DNA from: Bromus sterilis
Lineage: Eukaryota > Streptophyta > Magnoliopsida > Poales > Poaceae
NCBI GenBank assembly: GCA_950022295.1
Contig: OX465600.1
Location: forward strand, 28,185,282-28,249,281
Direction of reading: 5' to 3'
Length of the DNA: 64,000 bases
Shown here: positions 22,281 through 32,490 of the stretch, piece by piece
Numbering within the stretch: position 1 is the stretch's first letter
Layout of the letters: the number at the start of each line of letters is the position of its first letter
Program-made: the position numbers and the translations under genes
Notes under the pieces: model-generated
What the model saw: the letters and a program-made list of their open reading frames with translations, nothing else
Database searches by the model: none
What the model was told of the DNA's origin: nothing

Positions 22281-23059
22281 GGTCACAATATTCAAAATAA
22301 CTGATCATGACATTTAAAAAGTCTAGTGCGTTTAAACAAGTACTTGTAATATTTTTACATACCTTTAGAATAAGAATAATAATTCTGCAATTTGAAAAAA
22401 AGTTTTCATGCCATATAAAAACTTTAAGTTACATCGCAAGAATATTTATGTATTTCAAAAATATGTGGGTGGAATTTCTAAAAGAAACTGCAACGTTATA
22501 AAACGTTAACGCAATGTAAAAAAATTATATCATACTTTAGAAAAAATTTATAGATTAAAAAATAGTTTTTAACAAAATGTTTACATATATGAAAAACTAT
22601 ATGTGAAATTATTAATAGATGTTAATCATGCAATTTTACAAATGTTCAATGTGTATAACAAAATGTTGATGCATATGAAAAATGTAAAACGTGTACGAAG
22701 AAAAGTTGGACACTAAAACATATATTTATAAAATGTTAATAATCTATTCTAAAAATATTATTTAAAGTAGATATTTGTTAAAAAAGGAAAAAAACACACA
22801 GAAAAAATGTTCATCCACCTTCAAAAAATATTAACGAGTCTTGTAAATTGTCCGCATAATGTTTAAATTTTTTAATCACATCAAATGGTTATTCATGATA
22901 TTTAAAAAAACGTTCATTGTAATTATTTAAGATATACATACGTCTGGTGGGGCCGCAGCCATGGAGCGAGAGCTTATATTCCGCGCCTTAAGCCGGTGGT
23001 TGGAGGTGGCTTTGATCCAATCAGATGTGTTCTTTGATAATAATAAAAAGATTGGAGGA
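22281..23059. other. AT-rich gene-free stretch
   Basis: Many AAAATGTT- and AAAAATAT-type phrases, no coding frame of note and no clear element ends. Confidence 0.45.
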
Positions 23060-23420
23060 TAAGGATATCGCTTAAGATTTTTTTTGCATGGTATCTTCGT
23101 GGATGAGTAATTTTTACCAAGGATAACCTTATTAAGAGGAATTTCCATGGAAGTATGCAATATGTTTTTTGTAATCATGATGAAACAATAAAACACTTGT
23201 CTTTCTTTGCAAATTTACTCGCTCTATATGGTCAATCATGCAAATAGCTCGTGTATTGTATCCTTCACGTAGTGTTGCCAACATTTTTGGCAATTGGTAA
23301 ATGATATTGATCACAGACTTATAATTCTTCTCGGGGTGGGAACGATTGCCATTATTAATTTGGCGGCTTTTGGATTTGCAAAAATGATATAAAAAATTAA
23401 CGATAAAATCATTTCTCTTA
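23060..23420 (+). pseudogene. Decayed LINE zf-RVT segment
   Basis: With frame changes and stops, the plus strand reads LRFFLHGIFVDE, then FFVIMMKQ (where relatives have CFCxHDETIxHL), then SVANIF-like and DHRLIILLGVGTIAIINLAAFGFAKM. This is the pattern of the zinc-binding zf-RVT region at the C-terminus of grass LINE ORF2 proteins. It may belong to the same LINE as the YADD fragment at 22195. A separate stretch from 23421 to 23840 shows nothing. Confidence 0.5.
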
Positions 23421-23842
23421 TGCATGTTATCTACAATATGTGTACGGATACGCTTTGCTTATGATCGTTGCTATAACGTGTCGAGACCTATTTACGAAGG
23501 TGTAACCAGTTTGGAGGTCACGATAAAGAATAATTTACCAACATTAGTGTACACAATTAATTGTATTTTTTTTTACCTTTCTAGTTTGGAATTTTCTAGT
23601 TATGTGGAGGTCGAGTGTGATGTTTAACTCTTTTAAGTAATATAAAGCATATTTTATTGAAAAATAGCTCTCATTTTTTCTAGATGAAGGCCCTGATTGG
23701 ATGGCCGTTTTGCTCCATTTTACAACTGTAAAATTTACATGTCTCAATAGGTCTGTATATTTTACAAGTGGAAATTGCATTGTATCCTATGATATACGCT
23801 AGTAAAATAAATACAAGTGTAAATATACCAAGCGGGGCCTAA

Positions 23843-23964
23843 TACTTCCTTTGTTCTGAAATACTCCCTCCGTTTCAAAATTACTGTCTCAATCTTGGAA
23901 CAGAGGGAGTATTTGTTTTACTTGAGTATAAATTTAAGACACTTATTTTAAAACAGAGAAAGTA
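23843..23964. mobile_element. Stowaway-type MITE, degraded or nested
   Basis: TACTCCCTCCGTTTCAAAAT at 23862 and AACAGAGGGAGTA ending at 23911 are the hallmark inverted ends of grass Stowaway MITEs (TA target). Outer, more diverged ends (TACTTCCTTTGTTCTGAAAT; ACACTTATTTTAAAACAGAG) suggest one copy inside another. Confidence 0.75.
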
Positions 23965-24020
23965 CATTTTTAAAAATTGATCTGACTAATAAACACCAGT
24001 CCTATATATTTTGAAGCTAA

Positions 24021-25769
24021 TTAACACACACTAGCTGTAGTCCTTTGGCCAACTAGTGCCTTGCTGCGCCGGCGGCTTCTGCCACACTGGATTGTCCCGG
24101 TGGTGAGAGTGAGAGCACTACTACCCCCTCCATCCAGCAACTCAATTTTCTTGTGACGTCGAGGATCCGAAGTAGTATTCCCAACACGCAGCAGGCATCC
24201 CGTGTACAGCCCGTCGACGGCGCAGCAGTTCGCCGTCACCGCCCCTCGTGTCAACGTCTCCGTCCTCGGGTCATATACCCCCGGCACGCCGTCGCGTGAC
24301 CCGTCGACCATCGACGACGACCAGACGGCGACCCTCCCGTCGTCCAGCACCCTTAATGGCCTCTCGAAGCTGTACTCGTCGTGGCCGACCGCCATGGCCG
24401 GAATCTTGTACAGTTGAAACCACGTAAGACTCTCGTCGTCGGCGTTCATCATGAACCACAGCCTCACCCAAGAGCCGCCCCTGTCGCGGCGCGCTGCGAC
24501 CAGGAAACCGTTGACCTCGGCCAAGCTCATGTCGCCGTCGTCCTCGCGCGCCGGCGGCGCGCGGATGGGCCTCGGCTGCCATTCTTCAGTCTCGAGCTCG
24601 AACGCCGCGATCAGGCCACCGTCTTCTTCAAGGCCGTGCGTCTCCACGGCGAAGTAGGCGATCCCCTTGACGACGGCCACGTCGCGGTGCCGTCTCCCCA
24701 CCACCATGGCCGTAGGGCTTCCCCTCTCCCTCCACCAGCCGCCGCCTTTGCTTCCGAGGGTCAGCACCATGGCCACCTGGTGGTAACGAGGATATCCACC
24801 GCTGCTCCTGTAGCGCATATGGGACTTGGGGACGACGGTCAGAACCTTGTACTCTCCCGTGGCAGCCACTCTCCCGAGCGTGCACGCAAGGGCCCCGCGG
24901 GGCCGCGGCGGGAACTCAGCGGTGGCGCCGGTGGCCACGTCGAGCATGTGCAGGCGCCGGTCCGACCTTCCGACGATGCAGCAGAGCTCGCCGTGCGCGG
25001 ACATGCCGTGCAGCGAGCCCTGGGTCACGGCGTCGTTGTTCTGGAACATCTTGACCACGTTGCCGGACATGTCCAGGAGGTTGACGCCCATCGCCATGCC
25101 GTCGCCGCGGTCAAGCCGTACGGTGGCGGCGATGAGCGGGGGCGGCGAGCAGCGTGCCCTGTGGGCGGCGATGAAGCCCGGGTGGCGGAGGAAGGTCCTC
25201 CAGGAGGTTGAGACGCAGCGGAAGCGGCAGACCGCCTTGGCCGGGACGCGCAGGAGGATGTCGCACAGCACCTCCAGGGGGAAGATGCCGTCGTTGGAGG
25301 TGGCAACGAGGTCACGGAGCAACATCATCGGTTCGCCGGCGCCGCCGTCGTCCGTCGAGGTGTGGCCGTCCATGGGAAAGACCACGTGTTTGGAAGCGCC
25401 CACGAGCGCTCGCAGATGATCATGTTCATGGGCCGGCGCGATGTTGTCGGCGCCGTCCGCGGGGATGTCGGCGAGAGGTTCACGTCCTGCTGACATGTCC
25501 AGGGGCAGGAGGCCGTCGTCATCGTCACCAGTGGCGATGTCTTGGGGCAGGACGCCGTCGCTTCCGGCAGCGCTACCTGGCACTTCCAGTACCAGCGGCA
25601 GGACACCGTCGTCCAAGGGCAGCAGGTCGCCATGAATGTCGGCGAGCACGAAGCCGTTGGATTCAGCGACGAGATCGAAGGGCAGGACGCCGTCGTCGGC
25701 TGTGGAGACGAGATCAGGATCAGGTCCGCCGGCTTGCACATCCAGGGGCTCTTCGACGTGAGGATCCAT
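24021..25769 (-). CDS. F-box protein with acidic repeat N-terminus and F-box-associated C-terminal domain
   Basis: A single-exon gene of 582 aa. Residues 1-150 are acidic and built from loose repeats of D-D-G-V/L-L-P (for example DDGVLPFDLV, SDGVLPQDI, DDGLLPLDM). The F-box is at about 161-200: FPLEVLCDILLRVPAKAVCRFRCVSTSW, then LRHPGF. The remainder (about 205-560) is an F-box-associated, beta-propeller-like region typical of grass F-box families; it contains SLAEVNGFLVAARRDRG, WFQLYKIP and VLDDGRVAVWSS. By family knowledge it would bind SKP1 in an SCF ubiquitin ligase and recruit an unknown substrate. No lesion is seen. The start ATG at 25769 gives the full acidic region; a TATA-poor promoter lies upstream. 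A broken paralogue on the same strand is split between 3506-4264 and 12786-13105. Confidence 0.88.
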   Translation of the reverse strand: MDPHVEEPLDVQAGGPDPDLVSTADDGVLPFDLVAESNGFVLADIHGDLLPLDDGVLPLVLEVPGSAAGSDGVLPQDIATGDDDDGLLPLDMSAGREPLADIPADGADNIAPAHEHDHLRALVGASKHVVFPMDGHTSTDDGGAGEPMMLLRDLVATSNDGIFPLEVLCDILLRVPAKAVCRFRCVSTSWRTFLRHPGFIAAHRARCSPPPLIAATVRLDRGDGMAMGVNLLDMSGNVVKMFQNNDAVTQGSLHGMSAHGELCCIVGRSDRRLHMLDVATGATAEFPPRPRGALACTLGRVAATGEYKVLTVVPKSHMRYRSSGGYPRYHQVAMVLTLGSKGGGWWRERGSPTAMVVGRRHRDVAVVKGIAYFAVETHGLEEDGGLIAAFELETEEWQPRPIRAPPAREDDGDMSLAEVNGFLVAARRDRGGSWVRLWFMMNADDESLTWFQLYKIPAMAVGHDEYSFERPLRVLDDGRVAVWSSSMVDGSRDGVPGVYDPRTETLTRGAVTANCCAVDGLYTGCLLRVGNTTSDPRRHKKIELLDGGGSSALTLTTGTIQCGRSRRRSKALVGQRTTASVC

Positions 25770-26470
25770 ACCGATCGATGGGCCGGGATTTTCTGTGTTG
25801 CCGGCCGTACGTGTCGATCGATCGATGTTATGGACAACTCCCGAGATCGTCCACTTGTAGTATTACACAGCACAAGGAGGACACGTAGTAGGAACCAACG
25901 ATGACTCTGTTCGATCGATCACGCGCCGATTCTTAACTGTGGAATAGGATACAAACTCGCCATCTTCTTTTTTTCTTTTCTTTTTTCAGGACATTATCCA
26001 ACTCTGTGCAATTGTAAAGATTGCAAGAACGATTATATATACAAATCAACGTGCTTGCTAGTATAGATGATCGATATACTTTTAGTGGGCGAAGACGTTC
26101 CCGTCGAGGATGAGGTGATGACTTTATTAATTTTAAGATAATGTACCGGCTCAGTATTGCAACGATACTCGTAGAAATAGGGTGTGCGTATGTGCGTTTA
26201 TAGTGGTAAGTGCATATTCGTGTATGTAAGCGTTTGCATTTTATTGCGTTTTCTCAAAAAAAATTTTAATCTACTTGTGTGATCGATATGCCTACTCCCT
26301 ACCCGATTTAAGTTCAAAAAAAAAATACTCCCTACCCGATTGCCAATGTACCTTTTCTTTTTTTCTTTTTTGAGATCACTGCCAACGTACTCTGTTTTTC
26401 GTTGTTGTCGCATGGTGATGGTAGAACAAAAACCAAGGCCAATTTATGTTGCTTTTTTTCTTGCTTTGTT
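25770..26470. other. Upstream region of the F-box gene
   Basis: The first ~200 bp contain GATCGATCGATG and AGTATTACACAGCACAAGGA, which are shared in diverged form with the region upstream of 13105 and are therefore likely promoter and 5' UTR. Beyond this the sequence has poly-T and poly-A runs and no gene. Confidence 0.45.
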
Positions 26471-27140
26471 TTGAGAAACAACGCACTTTATTTCATGCAT
26501 TGCATAAAATTTCAAGGAGTACACATATGATCCAGCGGATCAAGAATCCACATTATCCATACATGTCAACCAGCTTCGAGAGTCTTAGCTAGCCGAGCAA
26601 CTCTGTCCTTGTAAGCCTTGTCCTAGTATATATCTTTGATTTATTCGATGATCATGCTATATACCTCTCAATAATTCGGGCTTTCTAAGATACGGTCTTG
26701 CTAGGTCTCAGTTGATTAAGACTTTGTTAAGTCTCAGTTGATGCTATATCCGTAAGATTTTACATTAAGATTGGTGCAAAATTTTCTTTTTGATTTTTGT
26801 TTTCTCTCTTTTGGATGTTATGTGAAATCTCAATCGACTGAGACCTAGCCACATCCTTCTAGATATTTTATGACTCTCACCATTTTGTTTTGCGAGGACA
26901 ATACAAGCATTTGTTTTTCTTTGCGAGGACAATACGAGCACTTCAGATACCCATATCTTCAGCTAGAGCGAGTGCTTCAAGGCATGCATATGCCTCCACT
27001 GTCGCCAGGTAAGTGAGTCGCAGAAAGGTCACTTCTGATGCTCCCAAGTACTCTCCCGCTTGATTGTGAGAAACAATTCCCACAACACCCTTCTGATCAA
27101 TGTCACTATTGCTTCATCCGCGTTAACCGTTAAGAAACTA
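26471..27140 (-). pseudogene. RNase H-like relic interrupted by a MITE-like insert
   Basis: On the minus strand the segment 27110-26950 reads KGVVGIVSHNQAGEYLGASE, then TVEAYACLEALALAEDMGI and a stop. It is the core of a plant RNase H (RVT_3) domain, preceded by a frame change. Further down, near 26600-26550, YKDRVARLAKTLEAG resembles the region after such a domain. A MITE-like unit (26700-26849) sits between. It is a relic with no functional product expected. Confidence 0.6.
26700..26849. repeat. MITE-like inverted-repeat unit
   Basis: The left end GCTAGGTCTCAGTTGATTAA and the right end CTCAATCGACTGAGACCTAGC are imperfect complements of one another across ~150 bp. A further GTCTCAGTTGATG lies inside the left end. 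No target-site duplication was identified. Confidence 0.65.
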
Positions 27141-29761
27141 AAGCTGATAACTGTAAAAATATTTCAACCGCAATGTATCTGTACGATTATGGATCTCAAA
27201 TTTTACGATTGTATGTACTATAGCTATTTGGGGATATTCAAACTTCTCCAGCTATTTGGGTTTTCTTTGTTTCAATAAAAAGGGGTCTCTCTCTGATTTC
27301 CATTAATAAACACTACAAGAAGTCTGATAAATTTTAAAACAAAGCAAACCAAAAGCCCCGCAAAAAAAAAGCAAACCTAAAACTAATATATCCATCGACA
27401 GCTAGACTACCAGCAACCATAAACATGGAACACAACCCAGAGCCAGATATTAGAAGAACAAGTTCATTGACATTGCAGGAGCAACCATCTATCTTACAAG
27501 TTTCATCATATAGAGAGGGGACAGGAATAAGTATGCAAAGAGAGAAATAGGATGCGGCCAATTCAATCACGTGCTCCGCGGCCTGCATGGTGCACGCGCT
27601 GCTATTTTATTCGAACTTGTTTTCCCTGAGCTAACCAAGACCCAAGGGCTAGGGAGGTATCTTTATCTTCCCAGGTCGATTTAACCAACGAATCAAGTGA
27701 TACATAGTAGTACTATGGTGTTTTACGTAGTACTAGTAGTACTTTCGGAAATTCTATATTTCTGCCATGGCATCTTGAATCGGTTGACCATAAACTCCCA
27801 GGTAACGTGCCAGATCATGCATCTTGCAGCAATCTCGATTAGCAATTAATTCAACTTGATTTGTTGGAAGCACAGAGGGCATCTTGATTGATAGTATGTA
27901 AGTTTTGTTGGTAAAATATTCATATCATCAACCAACACGCTTCATACACTCTATAAAAGACAGAACAAGCTATCACACAACTACTCCAATGAGTTATATC
28001 TAAGCCATTCAAAAAAAGATTAGAGATGAATGCGTTTGTTCTCTATTTGACCCGGAGGTTGTGCAAAAGGTGTTGGTTAAACTACATACAACTTTGCTCT
28101 TTCATCTTATTTATTACGTGACACATTATCGATATTTTAATAGAAAAAGGAATATATTAATATCGCGAAGATATCAACTACATCAAACTTCTGCACCTAC
28201 AAGATGTCGCAAGACATCCAGGATGCACACAGCAAAAAGAGAAAAAAAAGAAAATAGAAAAGGTCCCGCCATATTCAACTCCTCTCATCAGTAGCACACC
28301 AACCACCACCAAATACAACACCTAAAAAGTATAAGAGGTCTCCAAAAGCAACACTTTCAAGAAGAGAACAGTGCACAATCGCCGTTGTTGCCCGATTCAA
28401 GATCATATGATTTCACCATGGAGGAAGTCCGAGCTTTCAAAACAATCTCTCCAGGAAAACAATTGCCAGGCACAACCAATGAAGGTCAGACCTTAGTCTT
28501 TCACCCTAAAAGTCACCACTCAGAGCCGGAAGAGCACCACCAAAAATGAAATCTTACATGGCTGCCGCCACATTTATCAATGCCGCTTCTGAGATTTATG
28601 AAACACCTCGCTGACTCCATCGCTACCAAGCCCTCGCCGGACTAACTGATCTTCCGATCGTAACCACCATGACCTTCTCCACCGCTGTCTACTCCTTGGA
28701 AATCGAGAGGCCGACATGTCCCATGGTATCAATAAAATCCAGAGCTTCGTGTTGAGCCCTCAAAACCTCATAGGCTGATCTGGACGCGCACGATCGGATT
28801 CTGTCTGATCTAGATCTCCAAGGCCAAGATCTCCGTCAGCCTTTTATGAAACCCGTCAATGACTAGATCAAGGAGGGTCGGTCATGCTGGACGTTACCGT
28901 AATGTAAGAAGAAAACGAAGATCGACACCTTTATTCATGACAACAGGCCCACACGCCGCCTGAGCGACCAACATCAGCACCACTATGGTACCTACGGGCG
29001 CCATTAGGCCCCCAACCACGCTACCATAGCCGACATGTCAGATCTGGACGATAGCCCAGACCCACGCCATCGCCTTCGCCCGCATTAGATAGAGAGCGGT
29101 GGGAATGCTGAATGCCCGCGTGATACATTCAGAGCCGAGACTGATCAAGGCATCTTCATAACACAATGTCTATGCACGTGTCGAGGTTCGCCGTCCAGAT
29201 TCGCCTTCTGGTGGAGGTCGGCGCCCACCAGAAGCACCCGCGCAAGGTGGCCTTCGAGCCCGAGCGCTCGAGGAGCGAGGTGGCGGTGGAGTGGGGGCGA
29301 CGGTATGATGGTGTGAGGGGCAAAAACCGCCCCACCGCCACCATCCCGGACACGGCGCGGCTACGCCGGCTTGCTCTTCGGCGGCGTGGCGGGTGGTTCC
29401 CCCTGAGTCGCTAGATGTGGGCGACGCGGGAGTGGCGACGGGGTTAGGTTATCGGTATATCTTAGGTAACAAATTTACCAACACTTATCTTACAACTATT
29501 AGAGATGTTGATAGGGAATATTGTATTGGCATGCATAGATCACGTGGAAGAGTACACACGTGATGGTTTGTTAGTTAATGGCACAAGCCACAAGGTCAAA
29601 CCTCATAATTAACGGTAATGACACGCCACAACGTCTCTTTTCTTTATTCTTTTCTTTTCTCCTGACTCCTGAGTACTGACAGAAGAAGATCATATCCCAA
29701 ATCTTGAGACCTAAATTACTATCAGCTGTATGGTTCGCGCATCCAAGGTCCAGTCACCGTA
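27141..29761. other. Gene-free stretch before the GT77 gene
   Basis: No supported gene. An 84-codon minus-strand frame at 27334-27588 has no recognisable relative. The palindromic phrase AGTAGTACTATGG...GTAGTACTAGTAGTACTT lies at 27706-27742. The part 28170-29150, with phrases such as GGTCTCCAAAAGCAACACTTTCAAGAAG, looks like an old untranslatable retroelement relic. Its class could not be determined. Confidence 0.4.
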
Positions 29762-29769
29762 AGTACGTC

Positions 29770-29781
29770 TATCTATATAAC
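29770..29781 (+). promoter_or_regulatory. Probable TATA box of the GT77 gene
   Basis: TATCTATATAAC lies about 90-100 bp upstream of the start codon at 29868, a plausible spacing for a TATA box followed by a short 5' UTR. Confidence 0.55.
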
Positions 29782-29867
29782 ACAAGTTCAGTTCGTCGGT
29801 GGCACATCACAGTGTCGATCTCAGTTCAGTCGAACCCACTCCAATCGCTGCCGATCTCAGTTCATGC

Positions 29868-31011
29868 ATGATGTACACGCTGAAAGATTTCCTGGGCTTT
29901 CTTGTAGGAGCGGCCATCACGGCAGCCTTTGTCGTGCTGTTGCTGCCGCCGCCTCCTCCGTGCCCGTGCGGCGTCGCGCCGGCGGCAGATCAGAGGCTGG
30001 CGTCAGAAAACGGAAGCCAAGCAGCTACCAGCGTCAACAAGCTGGACACGGTACATTTTATATGTATTCCTTGTTTCTCATTGGTTTGGTGGTTCCCTTT
30101 ACTAATTTGCATGCATGGCTGAACCTTCTGCGCTGCAGACCGTGGACAATGCTGCTGCAGGGAGGGAAGACGACGACGGCCTGGCGGAGCTGCTGCGGAG
30201 CGCGGCCATGGAGGACAAGACCATCATAATGACCTTCACGAACGAGGCGTGGACGGCGCCGGGGTCGCTGCTGGACGTCTTCCTGGAGAGCTTCCGCATC
30301 GGCGTGAGGACGCAGCCGCTGCTGAAGCACCTGGTGATCGTGGCCGTGGACGGCAAGGCGTTCGAGCGGTGCAAGCGCGTGCACCCGCTCTGCTACTCCC
30401 TTCCGCCGCCGGCGACCGCGGCGGCATCGGCGGTGGACTTCACGGCGGAGAAGTCGTACATGACGCCGGACTACCTGGACATGATGTGGGTGCGGAACAA
30501 GTTCCAGGCGCGGGTGCTGGCGCTGGGCTACGGCTTCGTGTTCACGGACGTGGACATCGTGTGGTTCCGGAACCCGCTGCTGCGGCTGCCGGTGGGCGCC
30601 GACATCGCCCTCAACTGCGACTGGTTCTACGGCGACAACCCCTACGACCTCAACAAGACGGCCAACGGCGGGTTCCTGCACGCCAAGCCCAGCCCGCGCA
30701 CGCTGGCCTTCTTCGCGGACTGGTACGAGGCCAGGGCGCGGTACCCGTGGGCGCACGACCAGTTCGTGTTCGACAAGGTCAAGTACGAGCTGGCGGCGAA
30801 GCACGGCGTGACGGTGCAGTTCGTGGACACCCAGTACCTGAGCGGGCAGTGCGAGCCACGCCTGGACTTCCGCAAGGTCTGCACCTTCCACGCCAACTGC
30901 ATCATCGGGCTGCAGTACAAGCTCCAGAGGCTCATCGAGGTGCTCGACCAGTGGAAGCAGTTCAAGGCGCAGGAGGAGCTGCGAGGCAACAGCACCGCGC
31001 TCACCTACTGA
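29868..31011 (+). CDS. GT77-family (DUF271) nucleotide-diphospho-sugar transferase, Golgi type II membrane protein
   Basis: Two exons (29868-30050 and 30139-31011) with GTACAT donor and CTGCAG acceptor encode 351 aa. The N-terminus has one hydrophobic segment (FLGFLVGAAITAAFVVLLL, residues ~7-25) followed by a proline run, the layout of a Golgi type II anchor. The luminal domain carries VDGKAFERCKR, YMTPDYLDMMWVRNKF, the DxD motif in FTDVDIVWFRNP (about residues 193-204) and NGGFLHAKPSPRT. These mark the plant GT77/DUF271 family related to At4g15970 and to the arabinosyl/xylosyltransferases that act on cell-wall glycoproteins or pectin. The exact donor and acceptor cannot be told from sequence. 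Two consecutive in-frame ATGs (29868, 29871) are possible starts; the second has A at -3. An out-of-frame ATG at 29864 precedes both. Confidence 0.9.
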
Positions 31012-32037
31012 ACAAGGGCATGTCTAGCTGGTTCCTCAAAATTAGTGGAGTATAACGCGAGTAAAGTTAGTAAAGTATAATTTTGTTTTACGAAGGGTAG
31101 CCAGATTTAGTCGAACCATCATATGCACAACCATCACCATCCTCATTTTCCTCAATATCCTTTTGGCCACCACCACAATCACCACTATTTTGAAGAGAGC
31201 TTCTCGTTTGGGTCAAGACCTCTTCACGAGTGAGTTCCCCGAATTTTCTTGCGGTTTCCTTCATTATGATTGGGTTCATGAACATGATAAGCACATGTCC
31301 ACGCCCTCGCTCCCGCTCCGCTTCCTGCCGCCACCCCCACCCACCGCCCCTTTTGTCGCCTCCCCGATCAGATCCACCGCTGTAGGAGATCGTCATGGCG
31401 TTGACTTGCCACCTCAACCGCGCGGGCTTGCAGTCTTCCTCTCCCAGGGTGAGCCTCGCAAGCCAATCGGAGAGAGATTTGGGGGTTGGCGATCCGCCGA
31501 TGACAAGGGTCGATTACATGCAGTTGATGAGGGAGTTTTGGGGCGTGAGGTGTGCGCGGATCCGTGACGCATCCTATCGCCGGATGTACTCGATGCGTGC
31601 ACTGCAAAATTCGCAGGAGAAGAGGAGGATGCCAGATCTGGAAGCGGAGATCGAGCAAAAACAATGGGAGACTATTCCACCTTGCGGAGATGATTGTGAT
31701 GGAGGGGACCAACGAAGAGTGTGCGCGGATGCCTCAGCCATGGCGATACCATACCGAGCTGATCCTCAAGTGGGCAGTGGACGAAGCGAAATCGGCAGAT
31801 CCGATCAGACGACAGAGATGGAGTTGTGTCATGGAAGGGAGGTCATCATTGACAGGCAACAGTGGGGGATCCTGAGTCATGTGGCCTGCGTTGTTTGGCC
31901 CGTGATCCCAATTGTGGAGGGATGCTATTTCCTTGATTGGGGAGTTGAGCTACATTTGGAGACCGCCCCTGTAAACACATTTGTCTCTAGCTTCGAGCCA
32001 ACCCTTGCTGAAGCTCACCTCCTTTCTCATGAGGGGC
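31012..32037. other. GT77 3' flank and an uncertain ORF
   Basis: The first part is probably the GT77 3' UTR. An open frame on the plus strand from ATG 31395 runs 232 codons to 32093, but its last ~19 codons lie inside the LTR-type element that begins at 32038, so the natural 3' end is missing. The product (starts MALTCHLNRAG) is not recognised. A minus-strand frame (31417-31088) shows a charged tail of unknown origin. Confidence 0.35.
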
Positions 32038-32253
32038 TGATACGTCCAAAACGTATCTATAATTTCTGCTTGCTCCATGCATGTTTTGTGTGATATTGCT
32101 ATGATCTAGATACACTTTCATACACTTTTGATCATGCTTGGACTAACCTATTAACTCAGTGCACCACAATGCCAGTTCATGTTTTCTGCTGTTTTTCTAT
32201 TTCAGTTTTCCCCCATATAACACTACTGAAAAATAGGCTATAGATAATATGAC

Positions 32254-32490
32254 AGCTAATGACGCACTGCCCATGAGGTGTGCCACTGCTATATAGCAAT
32301 GGCGCACAGTCATCAAGTGCGCCATTAGTATCCACTTTGCTAATGGCGCACTCCTCATTTAGTGCGCTACTACTAAATTGCTCCTGGACCAGCCCCCTCC
32401 CCTTACATAGCTATGGCGCACCTCTCTGGAATGCGCCATTAGCAACCAGGGATACTAATGGCGCACTTTTTGTGGATGCGCTATTGGTAT
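32254..32490. repeat. Left subterminal repeats of the CACTA element
   Basis: AATGGCGCAC and its complement GTGCGCCATT occur repeatedly in both orientations, the usual arrangement of transposase-binding subterminal motifs in CACTA elements. Confidence 0.85.

Noticed and set aside
24381..25904. Long plus-strand ORFs opposite the F-box gene (up to 276 codons)
   Set aside because: Shadow frames of a high-GC3 exon; composition is arginine- and glycine-rich without motifs, while the minus-strand frame shows a real F-box.
30058..30891. 277-codon minus-strand ORF across the GT77 exon
   Set aside because: Antisense shadow of a GC-rich exon; no recognisable domain.
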